Assembly: GCF_003024675.1 (NCBI RefSeq)
Contig: NZ_PYLP01000006.1
Coordinates: forward strand, 1 to 64,000
Source of the DNA: Faecalibacillus faecis
GTDB taxonomy: Bacteria; Bacillota_I; Bacilli_A; Erysipelotrichales; Coprobacillaceae
DNA length: 64,000 nucleotides
Reading direction: 5' to 3'
This document shows positions 45,045 to 52,732 of the stretch, piece by piece; positions within the stretch are counted from its first letter, which is position 1; every line of letters begins with the position of its first letter. The translations under genes and the position numbers were made by a program. The notes below the pieces were generated by a model. The model was not told where the DNA came from, searched no databases, and saw only the letters and a list, made by a program, of their open reading frames with translations.

Positions 45045-47357
45045 ATGCTAGAACATAATGAATTGTTTAGAGAATATTTAAACACCTATGGAAGACAGTT
45101 AAATGTTGTTGTTGAAGATCATGCAGGAAAGACTTATTCAAATAATGAAGTTGTTTCGGTTACCAAGACGTTTAAAACTGATTTGTGTAAATCAACAATG
45201 CAGCAACTTAATATTGAAATAGAAGGTGATGTTTCACTTGACGAAACTGTAAATGTGAAGCTTGGTGTATCCTTACAAGGTACGGATATTGAACAAATAA
45301 ATTTTGGTGATTTTATTATTACGGATAGGGAATTTGTTGTTGATACTGAATCAACCAAATTTACAGCTTATGACAACATGTATAAAGCTCATGTGGATTA
45401 TGATCCAAACGCCTTTGCATTTCCTTGTACTGTATATGAATTTGTTAGAAATATTTGCGATTTGTTAGAAATTCCATTTGAACAGGAAGAATTTAACAAT
45501 TCAGATAAGGTTATTGAAAGCAATGTCTTTTTAAACAGTGCTTTGACTTATAGAGATGTATTTGATATGTTGGCACAAGTAACTGGTTTAAATGTATTGA
45601 TCAGTAAAAATAAGCTTGTGTTTAGAGAATATAAAAATACAGGAATTACTATTGATGAAGTAGTTTTAAAAACATTGACTTTAAAAGAACAATATGGGCC
45701 GATAAATTCACTTGTATTTTCACGCTCAGCTGAATCAGATAACATTTATAGAAATGATGAAAGCAGTGTTGTTGAAAATGGTTTATGTGATATCAAATTC
45801 AGTGATAATTTAATTCTAGATGCGTTAAATAGAAATGATTATATAGATAACACCTTTAATGCTTTAAACGGCTTAAAATACAAAATATACGATTTAGAGG
45901 GATTTGGATGTTGTGTATTTGAACCAGGAGATCTATTTAATCTTAAAGATTTAAAAGGTGATGTTTATCAAACGATTGCTTTTAATAGTACAATCACTAT
46001 TAATTCTGGAATCACCGAGAAGATGTATTTGGATTTGCCAACTGTTTCTCAAACTGATTATGCTTCAGCTACGAAAGATGAAAGAAAAGATTTAAATACA
46101 AGACTTCAGGTAAATAAAGAGCTTGGAGAAATCAAATCTTATGTAGAAGAAACAACACAATCTATTTACAAATTTGAAACAGGTAGTGGAAATATCTTTG
46201 ATAACTGCAGATATACATTAGAAAAGAATGCTAATGAATTACAAAGAAAAGTCTATTCCAATATTCTTTTAGGAATAAACAAAGCAGAACTAAAAGGTAA
46301 AGATATATGTATTTCGTGCTATATAAAAGTTGAAAATGCAATTGTCGGCCAACTTTCTAATAGAATAGGTGTTGAATTTGATGTGGGGTATGCTGATGAA
46401 ACCAAGAAAACATATTCAGTTTATTGGTATCTTGGCCAATTCGACTTACAGTATTTACTTCAAACATCAACCGCTGATCATGAAGAAAGAATTTGGGCAC
46501 ATTTTAAATTAGATGATAAAGAAATTTCATCAGTATCTAATCTTAAAATGATTATTGATCTAAATGCTGAAAGGGCAGTTGTCGCAAATCCAAAGGTAGA
46601 ATTTGGAACGAGACCTACAGGTTTTGATTTTGATTTAGGATATGTACGTGACAACATCACAACGATTGAAGAAAATTACACTCAAATCAATCAGACAGTT
46701 AATGATTTAAGTTTAAAAGCAGTTAGTCAAGAAAAAGAGATAACAACTATTAAAGGTAATGTGTCAGAAGTTACCACAAGAATCCAAAGTGCTGAAATCA
46801 AGTTGCAGCCAACAAATATCTTGCTTGCTGTTAATGAACAGATTGGTGCAAATGGCCAACTCTATACTACTAAGTTTGTATTAGATAAAAGTGGTGTTCA
46901 TATTTCAGGTGGGGGGTTAGATATTGTAAATAATAGTGGTACAAAGGTATTTTATGCTGATGCAAATGGAAATCTCATCATTAACAATTTAAAAGCTGTT
47001 AATGGAAGCTTCAGCGGAAGTATTACAGCTTCGGTAATTACAGGTTCAACTTTTTCAATTACATCTAGTGATGGCTGCACGTTATCTATTGATTCTAATG
47101 GTTTAGTACTGAATGCTAAAGCTACATCAAACATTTTTGGATATCAAGGAGGTATCTTAACTATAGGAACTAAAAAATCAATCTTAGATAGTATGTTTTC
47201 TCCTATTACTTATCAAGAAGGTAATTCGAGTGGAAAATTGTGGACAATACCACTTGCTAACAATGTTTCTAAAATAGAATTTGGAACAGTAATGGATCAT
47301 AGAATTTATTTCACAACCTTATTTGGAAGATTTTATGTTGAATGTCAATCAGGATAA
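45045..47357 (+). CDS. Tail tip/receptor-interaction structural protein
   Basis: 770 aa. The N-terminal ~350 residues resemble Tal/gp27-like hub domains (YGRQLNVVVEDHAGKTYSNNEVVSVTKTFKTDLCKSTMQQLNIEIEGD...IITDREFVV), the middle holds a beta-sandwich (about 375-540), and the C-terminal third contains a coiled coil (EENYTQINQTVNDLSLKAVSQ) followed by a beta-helix-like segment (NSGTKVFYADANGNLIINNLKAVNGSFSGSITASVITG). No peptidase motif seen. Likely the baseplate hub and adsorption protein. Confidence 0.83.
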   Translation: MLEHNELFREYLNTYGRQLNVVVEDHAGKTYSNNEVVSVTKTFKTDLCKSTMQQLNIEIEGDVSLDETVNVKLGVSLQGTDIEQINFGDFIITDREFVVDTESTKFTAYDNMYKAHVDYDPNAFAFPCTVYEFVRNICDLLEIPFEQEEFNNSDKVIESNVFLNSALTYRDVFDMLAQVTGLNVLISKNKLVFREYKNTGITIDEVVLKTLTLKEQYGPINSLVFSRSAESDNIYRNDESSVVENGLCDIKFSDNLILDALNRNDYIDNTFNALNGLKYKIYDLEGFGCCVFEPGDLFNLKDLKGDVYQTIAFNSTITINSGITEKMYLDLPTVSQTDYASATKDERKDLNTRLQVNKELGEIKSYVEETTQSIYKFETGSGNIFDNCRYTLEKNANELQRKVYSNILLGINKAELKGKDICISCYIKVENAIVGQLSNRIGVEFDVGYADETKKTYSVYWYLGQFDLQYLLQTSTADHEERIWAHFKLDDKEISSVSNLKMIIDLNAERAVVANPKVEFGTRPTGFDFDLGYVRDNITTIEENYTQINQTVNDLSLKAVSQEKEITTIKGNVSEVTTRIQSAEIKLQPTNILLAVNEQIGANGQLYTTKFVLDKSGVHISGGGLDIVNNSGTKVFYADANGNLIINNLKAVNGSFSGSITASVITGSTFSITSSDGCTLSIDSNGLVLNAKATSNIFGYQGGILTIGTKKSILDSMFSPITYQEGNSSGKLWTIPLANNVSKIEFGTVMDHRIYFTTLFGRFYVECQSG

Positions 47358-47377
47358 AAAGGAAAGGAACTATTATT

Positions 47378-47674
47378 ATGAAACTAACAATTAAACACAC
47401 ATCTCAATATACAGGAACGATTATGATTGATAATGAGATTGTAGAAACACTTTCACAGTCGTTTGATGAGGACGGGCATATGAATGGTGGAACTGCTTTG
47501 TACATCCAAAATAAAGATAAGTATTATGCTAATCTTCAAGAATGTCGTGCTAAAGAAGATGAATTCAAAGCGGAAATGAGAAAAATTGAAGATCAATCGG
47601 TTATTTCAAAAGATACAGTTGAGGACTCAACAAATACTACGGAGGATGTAGAAAAAAATGAAAGTGAAGAATAA
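47378..47674 (+). CDS. Small tail-region protein, 98 aa
   Basis: ATG 47378 (AAAAAGGAAAGGAAC upstream). KLTIKHTSQYTGTIMIDNEIVETLSQSFDEDGHMNGGTALYIQNKDKYYANLQ then an acidic tail. Function unknown; the pattern recurs after tail-tip genes of gut Firmicutes phages. Overlaps the next gene by 17 bp. Confidence 0.65.
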   Translation: MKLTIKHTSQYTGTIMIDNEIVETLSQSFDEDGHMNGGTALYIQNKDKYYANLQECRAKEDEFKAEMRKIEDQSVISKDTVEDSTNTTEDVEKNESEE

Positions 47675-48008
47675 AGATTTAGGAGCTATTAATTCGGCTC
47701 TTTTTAGTTTAGGTAATCATCAAGGCGATATTTCTAAAAGATGGGCTATTGCTAAACTGGCAAGAAAATTCAATGATGCAAATGAGCTTCTATCTAATCA
47801 AATCAACAAATTGGTTGAAGAACAAGGAAAAGAGGACGAGAACGGTCAAAAGAGTTTATCTCCATTCAATAAAGATTACTTAAAACTAATGGATTTAGAC
47901 ATTGATATTGAATGTTCTTATTTCACAATCGAACAATTAGAAGAATATTCTCCAACTGTTCAAGAGCTTGTTGCTTTAGAACCAATTATTAAAGAAGGTG
48001 ATGATTAA
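47658..48008 (+). CDS. Small helical tail-region protein, 116 aa
   Basis: Not recognised. Mainly helical (KNKDLGAINSALFSLGNHQGDISKRWAIAKLARKFNDANELLSNQINKLVEEQ), acidic C-terminus. Translationally linked to its neighbours; ends at the start of the next gene. Confidence 0.6.
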   Translation: MKVKNKDLGAINSALFSLGNHQGDISKRWAIAKLARKFNDANELLSNQINKLVEEQGKEDENGQKSLSPFNKDYLKLMDLDIDIECSYFTIEQLEEYSPTVQELVALEPIIKEGDD

Positions 48009-48458
48009 ATGGCAATTGGAAGAATTACTTATGAGGATAAAATAGATTATCAAAAGCAAGGGCAAGATGATAGATACAAAGTAACTGCAAAAGATATGAA
48101 TGAAATCAAAAAGACATTCAATAATAGTGCAGAAGCAATTGAAAGGAATGTTGAAGAAACCGAGCGGTTACAAGTAAAACTTGATGATGCAATCAACAGA
48201 ACAGGACATTACAAAATCGAAGATGGAAAAATCTATTTTGAGCAAATCAATGGTTCTTTCGGTGAAGGTATCGAATTACCTGCGCAAAGTTCAGTATTTA
48301 TCAACGGGATTGTGCAAGGAACTATCAATTTAGATGCTTGTTTGTTTGTTTTAGAAGAAAACGGTGGAGAAACAATCTGCGGAGACTATGAAGCGTATAT
48401 TGATTATCTAGATAAACATCAAAGTACGAACGAAGAAAGTGAGGACGAAATATTATGA
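48009..48458 (+). CDS. Tail fibre-associated protein, 149 aa
   Basis: GRITYEDKIDYQKQGQDDRYKVTAKDMNEIKKTFNNSAEAIERN is the start typical of phage baseplate/fibre anchor proteins; the middle resembles short beta-rich fibre repeats (ALDGNIYFEQ-like IEDGKIYFEQINGSFGEGIELP). Very acidic end (STNEESEDEIL). Followed directly by an array of hairpins and two fibre-like genes, so it may anchor those fibres. Confidence 0.6.
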   Translation: MAIGRITYEDKIDYQKQGQDDRYKVTAKDMNEIKKTFNNSAEAIERNVEETERLQVKLDDAINRTGHYKIEDGKIYFEQINGSFGEGIELPAQSSVFINGIVQGTINLDACLFVLEENGGETICGDYEAYIDYLDKHQSTNEESEDEIL

Positions 48459-48553
48459 TCAATCTAAATAGCACCCACGTCCGCAAAAATCTTGCGGGGG
48501 GGGTACGAAAAAGTACCACTTACAATCTTCAAAAGATTGGAGGACAAATGTAG
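48455..48553 (+). CDS. 32-aa ORF inside hairpin array (doubtful)
   Basis: ATG overlapping the previous stop (ATGA) opens MINLNSTHVRKNLAGG and continues to IGGQM. The frame spans four perfect hairpins and an 8-G tract, so its codons are dictated by structure. Translational coupling is possible; function, if any, is unknown. Confidence 0.25.
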   Translation: MINLNSTHVRKNLAGGVRKSTTYNLQKIGGQM

Positions 48554-48621
48554 TCCTTCAATTGAGAAGGGTGGTGTCAAACTAGATAGTTAGCAATGAT
48601 CTATTACAATAACTATCTAGC
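48472..48621 (+). repeat. Five tandem stem-loops with G8 tract before fibre genes
   Basis: Consecutive perfect stems: CCGCAA/TTGCGG (48481-48486, 48492-48497), GGTAC/GTACC (48502-48506, 48513-48517), CAATCTT/AAGATTG (48523-48529, 48533-48539), AGGAC/GTCCT (48541-48545, 48553-48557) and CTAGATAGTTA/TAACTATCTAG (48582-48592, 48610-48620). A run of eight G (48496-48503) links the first two. None is followed by a T-tract, so these are not terminators. Confidence 0.75.
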
Positions 48622-49402
48622 GGTTATGAAAAAATATCATTTCTTAAATCTAAAAGGAGTAACAGCTCATAATTTATTAATTAATGGGGATTTCCAAGTA
48701 AATCAACGAGGTCAAAGTAGTTATACATGTGATGGAACGAAAAGAGTTTATGGTGTAGATATGTGGTCGTTTTCAAAGTCGAATACATTTATGAAGGTTA
48801 CAGAAAACGGAATTGAAACAAATGCTCCTATAAGTCAAATGTTTAATAAATTAAAATCAGGTGTGAAATATACTGTTGTATGTAGTATTGATAATGTTAT
48901 TCATACAAAATCAATTACTGGTGGAACTTATGATACTGATACAAGTCAAACAATTATGTATCTAACTTTTAATAATGTTGAACGTATATTAATTACACCA
49001 AATGGTACTCAAACAATTAATTATGTTGATTTGTTTGAGGGTGAAGTCGTATATAAACATCAAAAAGAAGATTATTCAATTGCATTATTAAGATGTCAAA
49101 GATGGTTATACAAAGGAACATTTTGCGGAGTTATGTATGGCTCTGTTGGTGGAACCAAGTATTACTATCAAGGAGTTACAAATTTTCCAATAGAAATGGT
49201 TGATGTACCAGCAATTACATTTACATCCATCGAAGTACCTAATGTTGGTTTTTTAAGCGCTGATAAAGTAAATTTACGAGTAACTAATAAATATATCGGC
49301 AAAATAAGTATAGCGGATCTAGGTGTTTCGTTAGCATCTTCTAATGATTACATTAGATATCCGTTAATAGTTGATTTCATAGCCAGTTGTGAACTGTTAT
49401 AA
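48596..49402 (+). CDS. Tail fibre/carbohydrate-binding protein
   Basis: ATG 48596 lies within the last hairpin; ATG 48626 (MKKYHFLN) may be the true start. Neither has a clear Shine-Dalgarno. The body has the phage fibre hallmark NLLINGDFQVNQRGQSSYTCDGTKRVYGVDMWSF, followed by beta-sandwich-like sequence and RCQRWLYKGTFCGVMYGSVGG, as in fibre receptor-binding modules. Probably recognises host surface sugars. Its N-terminal motif is shared with the next gene. Confidence 0.75.
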   Translation: MIYYNNYLAVMKKYHFLNLKGVTAHNLLINGDFQVNQRGQSSYTCDGTKRVYGVDMWSFSKSNTFMKVTENGIETNAPISQMFNKLKSGVKYTVVCSIDNVIHTKSITGGTYDTDTSQTIMYLTFNNVERILITPNGTQTINYVDLFEGEVVYKHQKEDYSIALLRCQRWLYKGTFCGVMYGSVGGTKYYYQGVTNFPIEMVDVPAITFTSIEVPNVGFLSADKVNLRVTNKYIGKISIADLGVSLASSNDYIRYPLIVDFIASCELL

Positions 49403-49443
49403 TTAATAAATTAAATGACACCATATACATTTAAACAATGCAT

Positions 49444-49812
49444 ATGAAATATTATCATTTTTTAAATAAAAATTTTAAAGATGTTTTAGGACTGCATCAG
49501 TTTGCTCCACTTACAACGAATGCTCTGCAAATAAATAAAGATACTGGGGAAACAAACGGTAAAATTGAAGCTATTAGAACACCTGATGTTTCTACAATAG
49601 ACAATTTTTTTGTAAAAAGCGGGGTTGTTGTAGCTTTAAAAAGACAATATGTCATATCACAAGGTCACGCAATTGTTGATATAGACATGGTTTATCCGTT
49701 CCCATACACAAAGTGGAGAAATGTTTTTAATCAAACTTGGAGCGGTTGGAAACTAATTAGCGGAGAAGTTGATATGAATAGCAGTTTATTAGATAAAAGC
49801 AAAATTATATAA
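49444..49812 (+). CDS. Short tail fibre-like protein, 122 aa
   Basis: Begins MKYYHFLNKNF at ATG 49444 (ATG 49438 also possible), nearly the same N-terminal motif as the gene before (21 of 24 bases match 48626-48649). The body ends in TKWRNVFNQTWSGWKLISGEV, the pattern of the C-terminal receptor-binding tips of phage fibres (W-NVF-QTW-GW). No clear ribosome site. It may be a second adhesin or a remnant swapped tip. Confidence 0.65.
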   Translation: MKYYHFLNKNFKDVLGLHQFAPLTTNALQINKDTGETNGKIEAIRTPDVSTIDNFFVKSGVVVALKRQYVISQGHAIVDIDMVYPFPYTKWRNVFNQTWSGWKLISGEVDMNSSLLDKSKII

Positions 49813-49829
49813 AGAAGGGATGAAAGAAA

Positions 49830-50093
49830 ATGGATCTAAGTTTTATTACTAGTTATTTTGTTCCAGTCGTTATGGCTGGATGTCTTGCAACAGGATATGT
49901 TGTAAAAAAATGGATTAAGGATGTAGATAACAAATACATTCCAACGATCGTATTTATTGAAGGTGCAATTTTAAACTGCATCGTTATGAATAATGTTACT
50001 GTAGAAAGTATCGTGGGTGGTGCTATTTGTGGTTTAGCATCAACAGGACTTCATCAAGCTTTTACACGTTTGATTGAAAATAAAGAAAATTAG
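49830..50093 (+). CDS. Phage holin
   Basis: 87 aa. Hydrophobic segments VPVVMAGCLATGYVVKKW, IPTIVFIEGAILNCIVMN and VESIVGGAICGLASTGLHQAF with short charged tail, the pattern of the phage holin family of Firmicutes. SD AGAAGGGATGAAAGAAA. Opens the membrane for the amidase encoded 0.6 kb downstream. Confidence 0.85.
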   Translation: MDLSFITSYFVPVVMAGCLATGYVVKKWIKDVDNKYIPTIVFIEGAILNCIVMNNVTVESIVGGAICGLASTGLHQAFTRLIENKEN

Positions 50094-50103
50094 AGGTGTG
50101 TGT

Positions 50104-50412
50104 ATGCAAGAAATTTTGATGCAAACATATACTATTGCTTTACCTATTATATTAGGTTATATCGTATGGTTATTACAAAATCAAAAGAAATCACGTGATG
50201 CAAATTCACGTGGGACTATGCTTCTTTTAAGAGTACAATTAATTGAATATCATTCCAAATATACCAAAAGAGGAAATATCCCAAGCTATGCATATGAGAA
50301 TTTTAATGAGATGTATAATGCTTATCATGATTTAGGCGGTAATGGAATGGTAACTCACATGAAAGAAGAAATAGATCAGTTACATTTTAATAAGAATGAA
50401 GAGAGCGAATAG
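50104..50412 (+). CDS. Lysis-cassette membrane protein, 102 aa
   Basis: ATG 50104 (AGAGGTGTGT upstream). One N-terminal TM helix (TYTIALPIILGYIVWLLQNQKK) and a soluble domain with LLLRVQLIEYHSKYTKRGNIPSYAYENFNEMYNAYHDLGGNGMVTHMKEEI, a widely shared pattern in lysis cassettes of Firmicutes phages; exact function unknown, possibly a holin partner. A terminator (GAGAGC/GCTCTC, about 50401-50423) overlaps its end. Confidence 0.75.
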   Translation: MQEILMQTYTIALPIILGYIVWLLQNQKKSRDANSRGTMLLLRVQLIEYHSKYTKRGNIPSYAYENFNEMYNAYHDLGGNGMVTHMKEEIDQLHFNKNEESE

Positions 50413-50444
50413 CTCTCTTTTATATTACAAGGAGGATAAAATAA

Positions 50445-50711
50445 ATGGGTTCAGATGAATTTTTAGATTTATGTAAAAAAACAGTTAGAGAATACACAGA
50501 AGAACATCTTGATAAAACGGATGGCAAAGTTGATTTTGATGTCTATGCTGTTTGGAGTTGCAAAGCATTGCAAAATAGTAAAGCTTTAGCATCAACATCT
50601 CTTCCAGATGGAATGTACTACGAATGTACGTACAACGGAGATAAGAAAGAACTTTATTTAGATGCTTATAAGAAAATTGAAAATAAATGTATTAAATTAG
50701 GAGGAGAATAA
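50445..50711 (+). CDS. DUF6275 family phage protein
   Basis: 88 aa. GSDEFLDLCKKTVREYTEEHLDKTDGKVDFDVYAVWSCKALQNSKALASTSLPDGMYYECTYNGDKKELYLDAYKK matches DUF6275, found next to endolysins in gut phages. Function unknown. SD ACAAGGAGGATAAAATAA; next gene starts 3 bp after its stop. Confidence 0.8.
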   Translation: MGSDEFLDLCKKTVREYTEEHLDKTDGKVDFDVYAVWSCKALQNSKALASTSLPDGMYYECTYNGDKKELYLDAYKKIENKCIKLGGE

Positions 50712-50713
50712 AA

Positions 50714-51700
50714 ATGTCATATGAATTAAAACAAAATTTAGCAAATCGTGCGAATTATGGAGCACAAAGAGATTTATCAAAAATCAAATATTTAATTATT
50801 CATTATACAAGCAATGATGGAGATAGTGACGAAGCAAATGGAAAATACTTTGCTAACAACGTAGTTAAAGCATCCAGTCATTATTTTGTAGATGATAATT
50901 CAGTAACTCAATCAGTTCCAGATGATTATGTTGCTTATGCTGTTGGCGGTAAGTGTCAATCAAATCATCATCCAATGTATAAAGTAATCACAAATACAAA
51001 CTCAATTTCAATTGAAATGTGCGACAATCATAAGGATGGCACAGTTCATATTTGTGATGAAACATTAGCAAATACCTATGCATTAGCAAGAGCACTTATG
51101 AGTAAATACAATATTACTATTGATCGTGTTTATCGACACTTTGATGTTAATGGTAAATTATGTCCTAATACTAATGGATTGTTAGAAGATGCACTTTGGC
51201 AAAACTTCAAAAACAATATCGTTAATTCAACAGTTGGAAATCTAGGGACTTCAACAGCAACTACTGTTCCTACTCCTGCAGTCAATCCAAATAAAGATTC
51301 AATTGTTTCAAGAGGACAACAACATTCTATTAATTTTACAGGTCATACAATTTCAACTGATGGTATTTGCGGAACAAAAACATTGGCAAACATTGCTCGT
51401 TGTTTCCAACATGCGATTAATTTAGATTACAAAGAATCATTAGCTGTAGATGGTGCTTTTGGTACTAAATCAAAAGAAGCGTTAGGAAAACATTATGTTA
51501 AAAATGGAGAAAAACAATATTTAGTTACTGCTGTTGAAATTGCATTGATGTGTAGAGGATATGATCCAAACGGAGTTGAGTGCCCTGGTAAATTTGGAGA
51601 TGGACTTGAAAAAGCTGTAAAACAATTCCAAGAAGACAGAGGTTTAACCGTTGATGGTATTGCAGGAAGAAATACAATTTTAAAATTAATTGGATGTTAA
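50714..51700 (+). CDS. Endolysin: N-acetylmuramoyl-L-alanine amidase with peptidoglycan-binding domain
   Basis: 328 aa. Amidase_2 domain (about 20-165) with zinc ligands His30 (LIIHYTSND), His142 (VYRHFDVNG) and Cys150 (KLCPN). A Thr/Pro linker (about 175-195) leads to C-terminal PG_binding repeats (GICGTKTLANIARCFQHAINL; GKFGDGLEKAVKQFQEDRGLTVDGIAG). No signal peptide, so it exits through the holin. It cleaves the stem peptide from the glycan to lyse the host. Confidence 0.93.
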   Translation: MSYELKQNLANRANYGAQRDLSKIKYLIIHYTSNDGDSDEANGKYFANNVVKASSHYFVDDNSVTQSVPDDYVAYAVGGKCQSNHHPMYKVITNTNSISIEMCDNHKDGTVHICDETLANTYALARALMSKYNITIDRVYRHFDVNGKLCPNTNGLLEDALWQNFKNNIVNSTVGNLGTSTATTVPTPAVNPNKDSIVSRGQQHSINFTGHTISTDGICGTKTLANIARCFQHAINLDYKESLAVDGAFGTKSKEALGKHYVKNGEKQYLVTAVEIALMCRGYDPNGVECPGKFGDGLEKAVKQFQEDRGLTVDGIAGRNTILKLIGC

Positions 51701-51790
51701 CTGAAAATAGTGTATAATGCATTTGTATATGTATTATAACTAATTTATTTTAGTAAATAATTCGACGTTACAACAATTGAATATTACGCA

Positions 51791-51832
51791 AAAAAGCCTA
51801 TCCATTCCATAGATTTGGATAGGCGATTTTTT
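51791..51832 (+). terminator. Terminator of the prophage late operon
   Basis: GCCTATCC (51796-51803) pairs with GGATAGGC (51817-51824) flanked by A and T runs. The 328-bp gap 51701-52028 otherwise holds only AT-rich sequence, the right end repeats and the promoter of the next host gene. Confidence 0.85.
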
Positions 51833-51904
51833 TGCTATACTTTTATATATAATAAGTATAGAAAATCTTATTTTTTCAATAAATTTCATTAAAAAATTGT
51901 ACTT

Positions 51905-51928
51905 AATTAGTAACAAATTAGTAACAAA
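51905..51928 (+). repeat. 24-bp prophage end repeat, right copy
   Basis: Perfect copy of 11136-11159 in direct orientation. Just after it AAATCGCTCAAA resembles, in inverted orientation, the left-end sequence AATCGCCCAAA (complement near 11105-11117), suggesting additional paired protein sites. Confidence 0.75.
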
Positions 51929-51960
51929 TCGCTCAAATACTGCATAATATCGTGGTTAAA

Positions 51961-51977
51961 TTTTCATATTTTGAAAA
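51961..51977 (+). other. Probable prophage attR core (17-bp direct repeat)
   Basis: TTTTCATATTTTGAAAA, identical to 11054-11070. Lies 36 bp outside the right 24-bp repeat and 52 bp before the next host start codon, so the host gene's promoter is rebuilt at the junction. Confidence 0.6.
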
Positions 51978-52002
51978 TAAAATTCAAAGATTAAAAAATA
52001 AG

Positions 52003-52008
52003 TATAAT
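52003..52008 (+). promoter_or_regulatory. -10 of yczE-like gene at the prophage junction
   Basis: TATAAT with only AT-rich, poor -35 sequence upstream, starting 26 bp outside attR. Its -35 zone overlaps the att core, so integration or excision could alter promoter strength. Confidence 0.5.
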
Positions 52009-52028
52009 ACTTTTGAAAGGGTGAAAGT

Positions 52029-52676
52029 ATGAAATTTAAGTTTTCAATCAAACTAGCAATTATTTCTTTAATTGGAAACATTATTATCGCTATAGGTGTT
52101 TCAACATGCCGTATATCACAAATGGGAATTGACCCATTTACCTCAATGACAACAGGGATCAGTGGTTTATTAAATATACCTTTAGGTGTTTTTCAAGGAA
52201 GTATTAATGCGGTCTTATTTTTAGTTTTAATTTTATTAAGTAGAAGTAATTTAAAATATTTAAATATTGGTGCCATTATTAATATGTTTTTACTCGGGTT
52301 CTTTGTACAATTCTTTAATAATGTTTATTGTCAATTATTTAATGTTTCTTCACCAGATGTTATACCATTTTCATTACCAATGAAATTCGTGGTTTTAGCG
52401 ATTGGTATTTTATTTGTTACACTTGGATGTTCTTTATATATCACCTCAGATCTGGGAACAGGATGTTATGATGCTTTATCTATTTATATGGCAGATGTGA
52501 TGTCACCATCTTATTCAGTATGTCGTATTATGACAGATGTTGTTTGTGTTTTAATTGGGTTTATTACAGGTGGGCCATTAGGAATTGCGACAATTATATT
52601 GATGTTTGGGACAGGTCCATTAATTAGTACATGGAATAAATTGGTATCAAAACCAATTGTTGAAAAATTTGCCTAA
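52029..52676 (+). CDS. YczE/YitT-family membrane protein
   Basis: 215 aa with five or six TM helices: LAIISLIGNIIIAIGVSTC, GSINAVLFLVLILLS, IGAIINMFLLGFFVQFF, FVVLAIGILFVTLGCSLYIT, VCVLIGFITGGPLGIATIILMFGTGPLI. Motifs MGIDPFTSMTTGISG and SDLGTGCYDALSIYM are typical of YczE proteins. Function unknown (possibly small-molecule transport). First host gene right of the prophage; AAAGGGTGAAAGT ribosome site. Confidence 0.85.
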   Translation: MKFKFSIKLAIISLIGNIIIAIGVSTCRISQMGIDPFTSMTTGISGLLNIPLGVFQGSINAVLFLVLILLSRSNLKYLNIGAIINMFLLGFFVQFFNNVYCQLFNVSSPDVIPFSLPMKFVVLAIGILFVTLGCSLYITSDLGTGCYDALSIYMADVMSPSYSVCRIMTDVVCVLIGFITGGPLGIATIILMFGTGPLISTWNKLVSKPIVEKFA

Positions 52677-52732
52677 AATATTCCTCGGTAATTGTAGAGT
52701 TATCTAGTATTTTTTTGTATAATGGACACGTT

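Larger units (their letters stand above)
11054..51977. mobile_element. Complete temperate siphophage (prophage), about 40.9 kb
   Basis: Contains in order the integrase, lysogeny block, Cro/early genes, replication-recombination genes, late activator, terminases, portal, capsid, tail, fibre and lysis genes, bounded by direct repeats. Gene order is that of Firmicutes siphophages with a Gp15-type tail module. All core modules look intact except the 3D-domain gene at 17145. Insertion is intergenic between a two-component operon and a yczE-like gene, with no tRNA involved. Confidence 0.92.

Noticed and set aside
48493-48600. G8 tract as a phase switch fusing the upstream ORF to the fibre gene
   Set aside because: I read all three frames past the tract: each reaches a stop before the fibre frame is entered, so slippage alone cannot create a fusion.
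48472-48621. CRISPR array
   Set aside because: The stems differ in sequence and there are no repeated units with spacers; no cas genes in the window.
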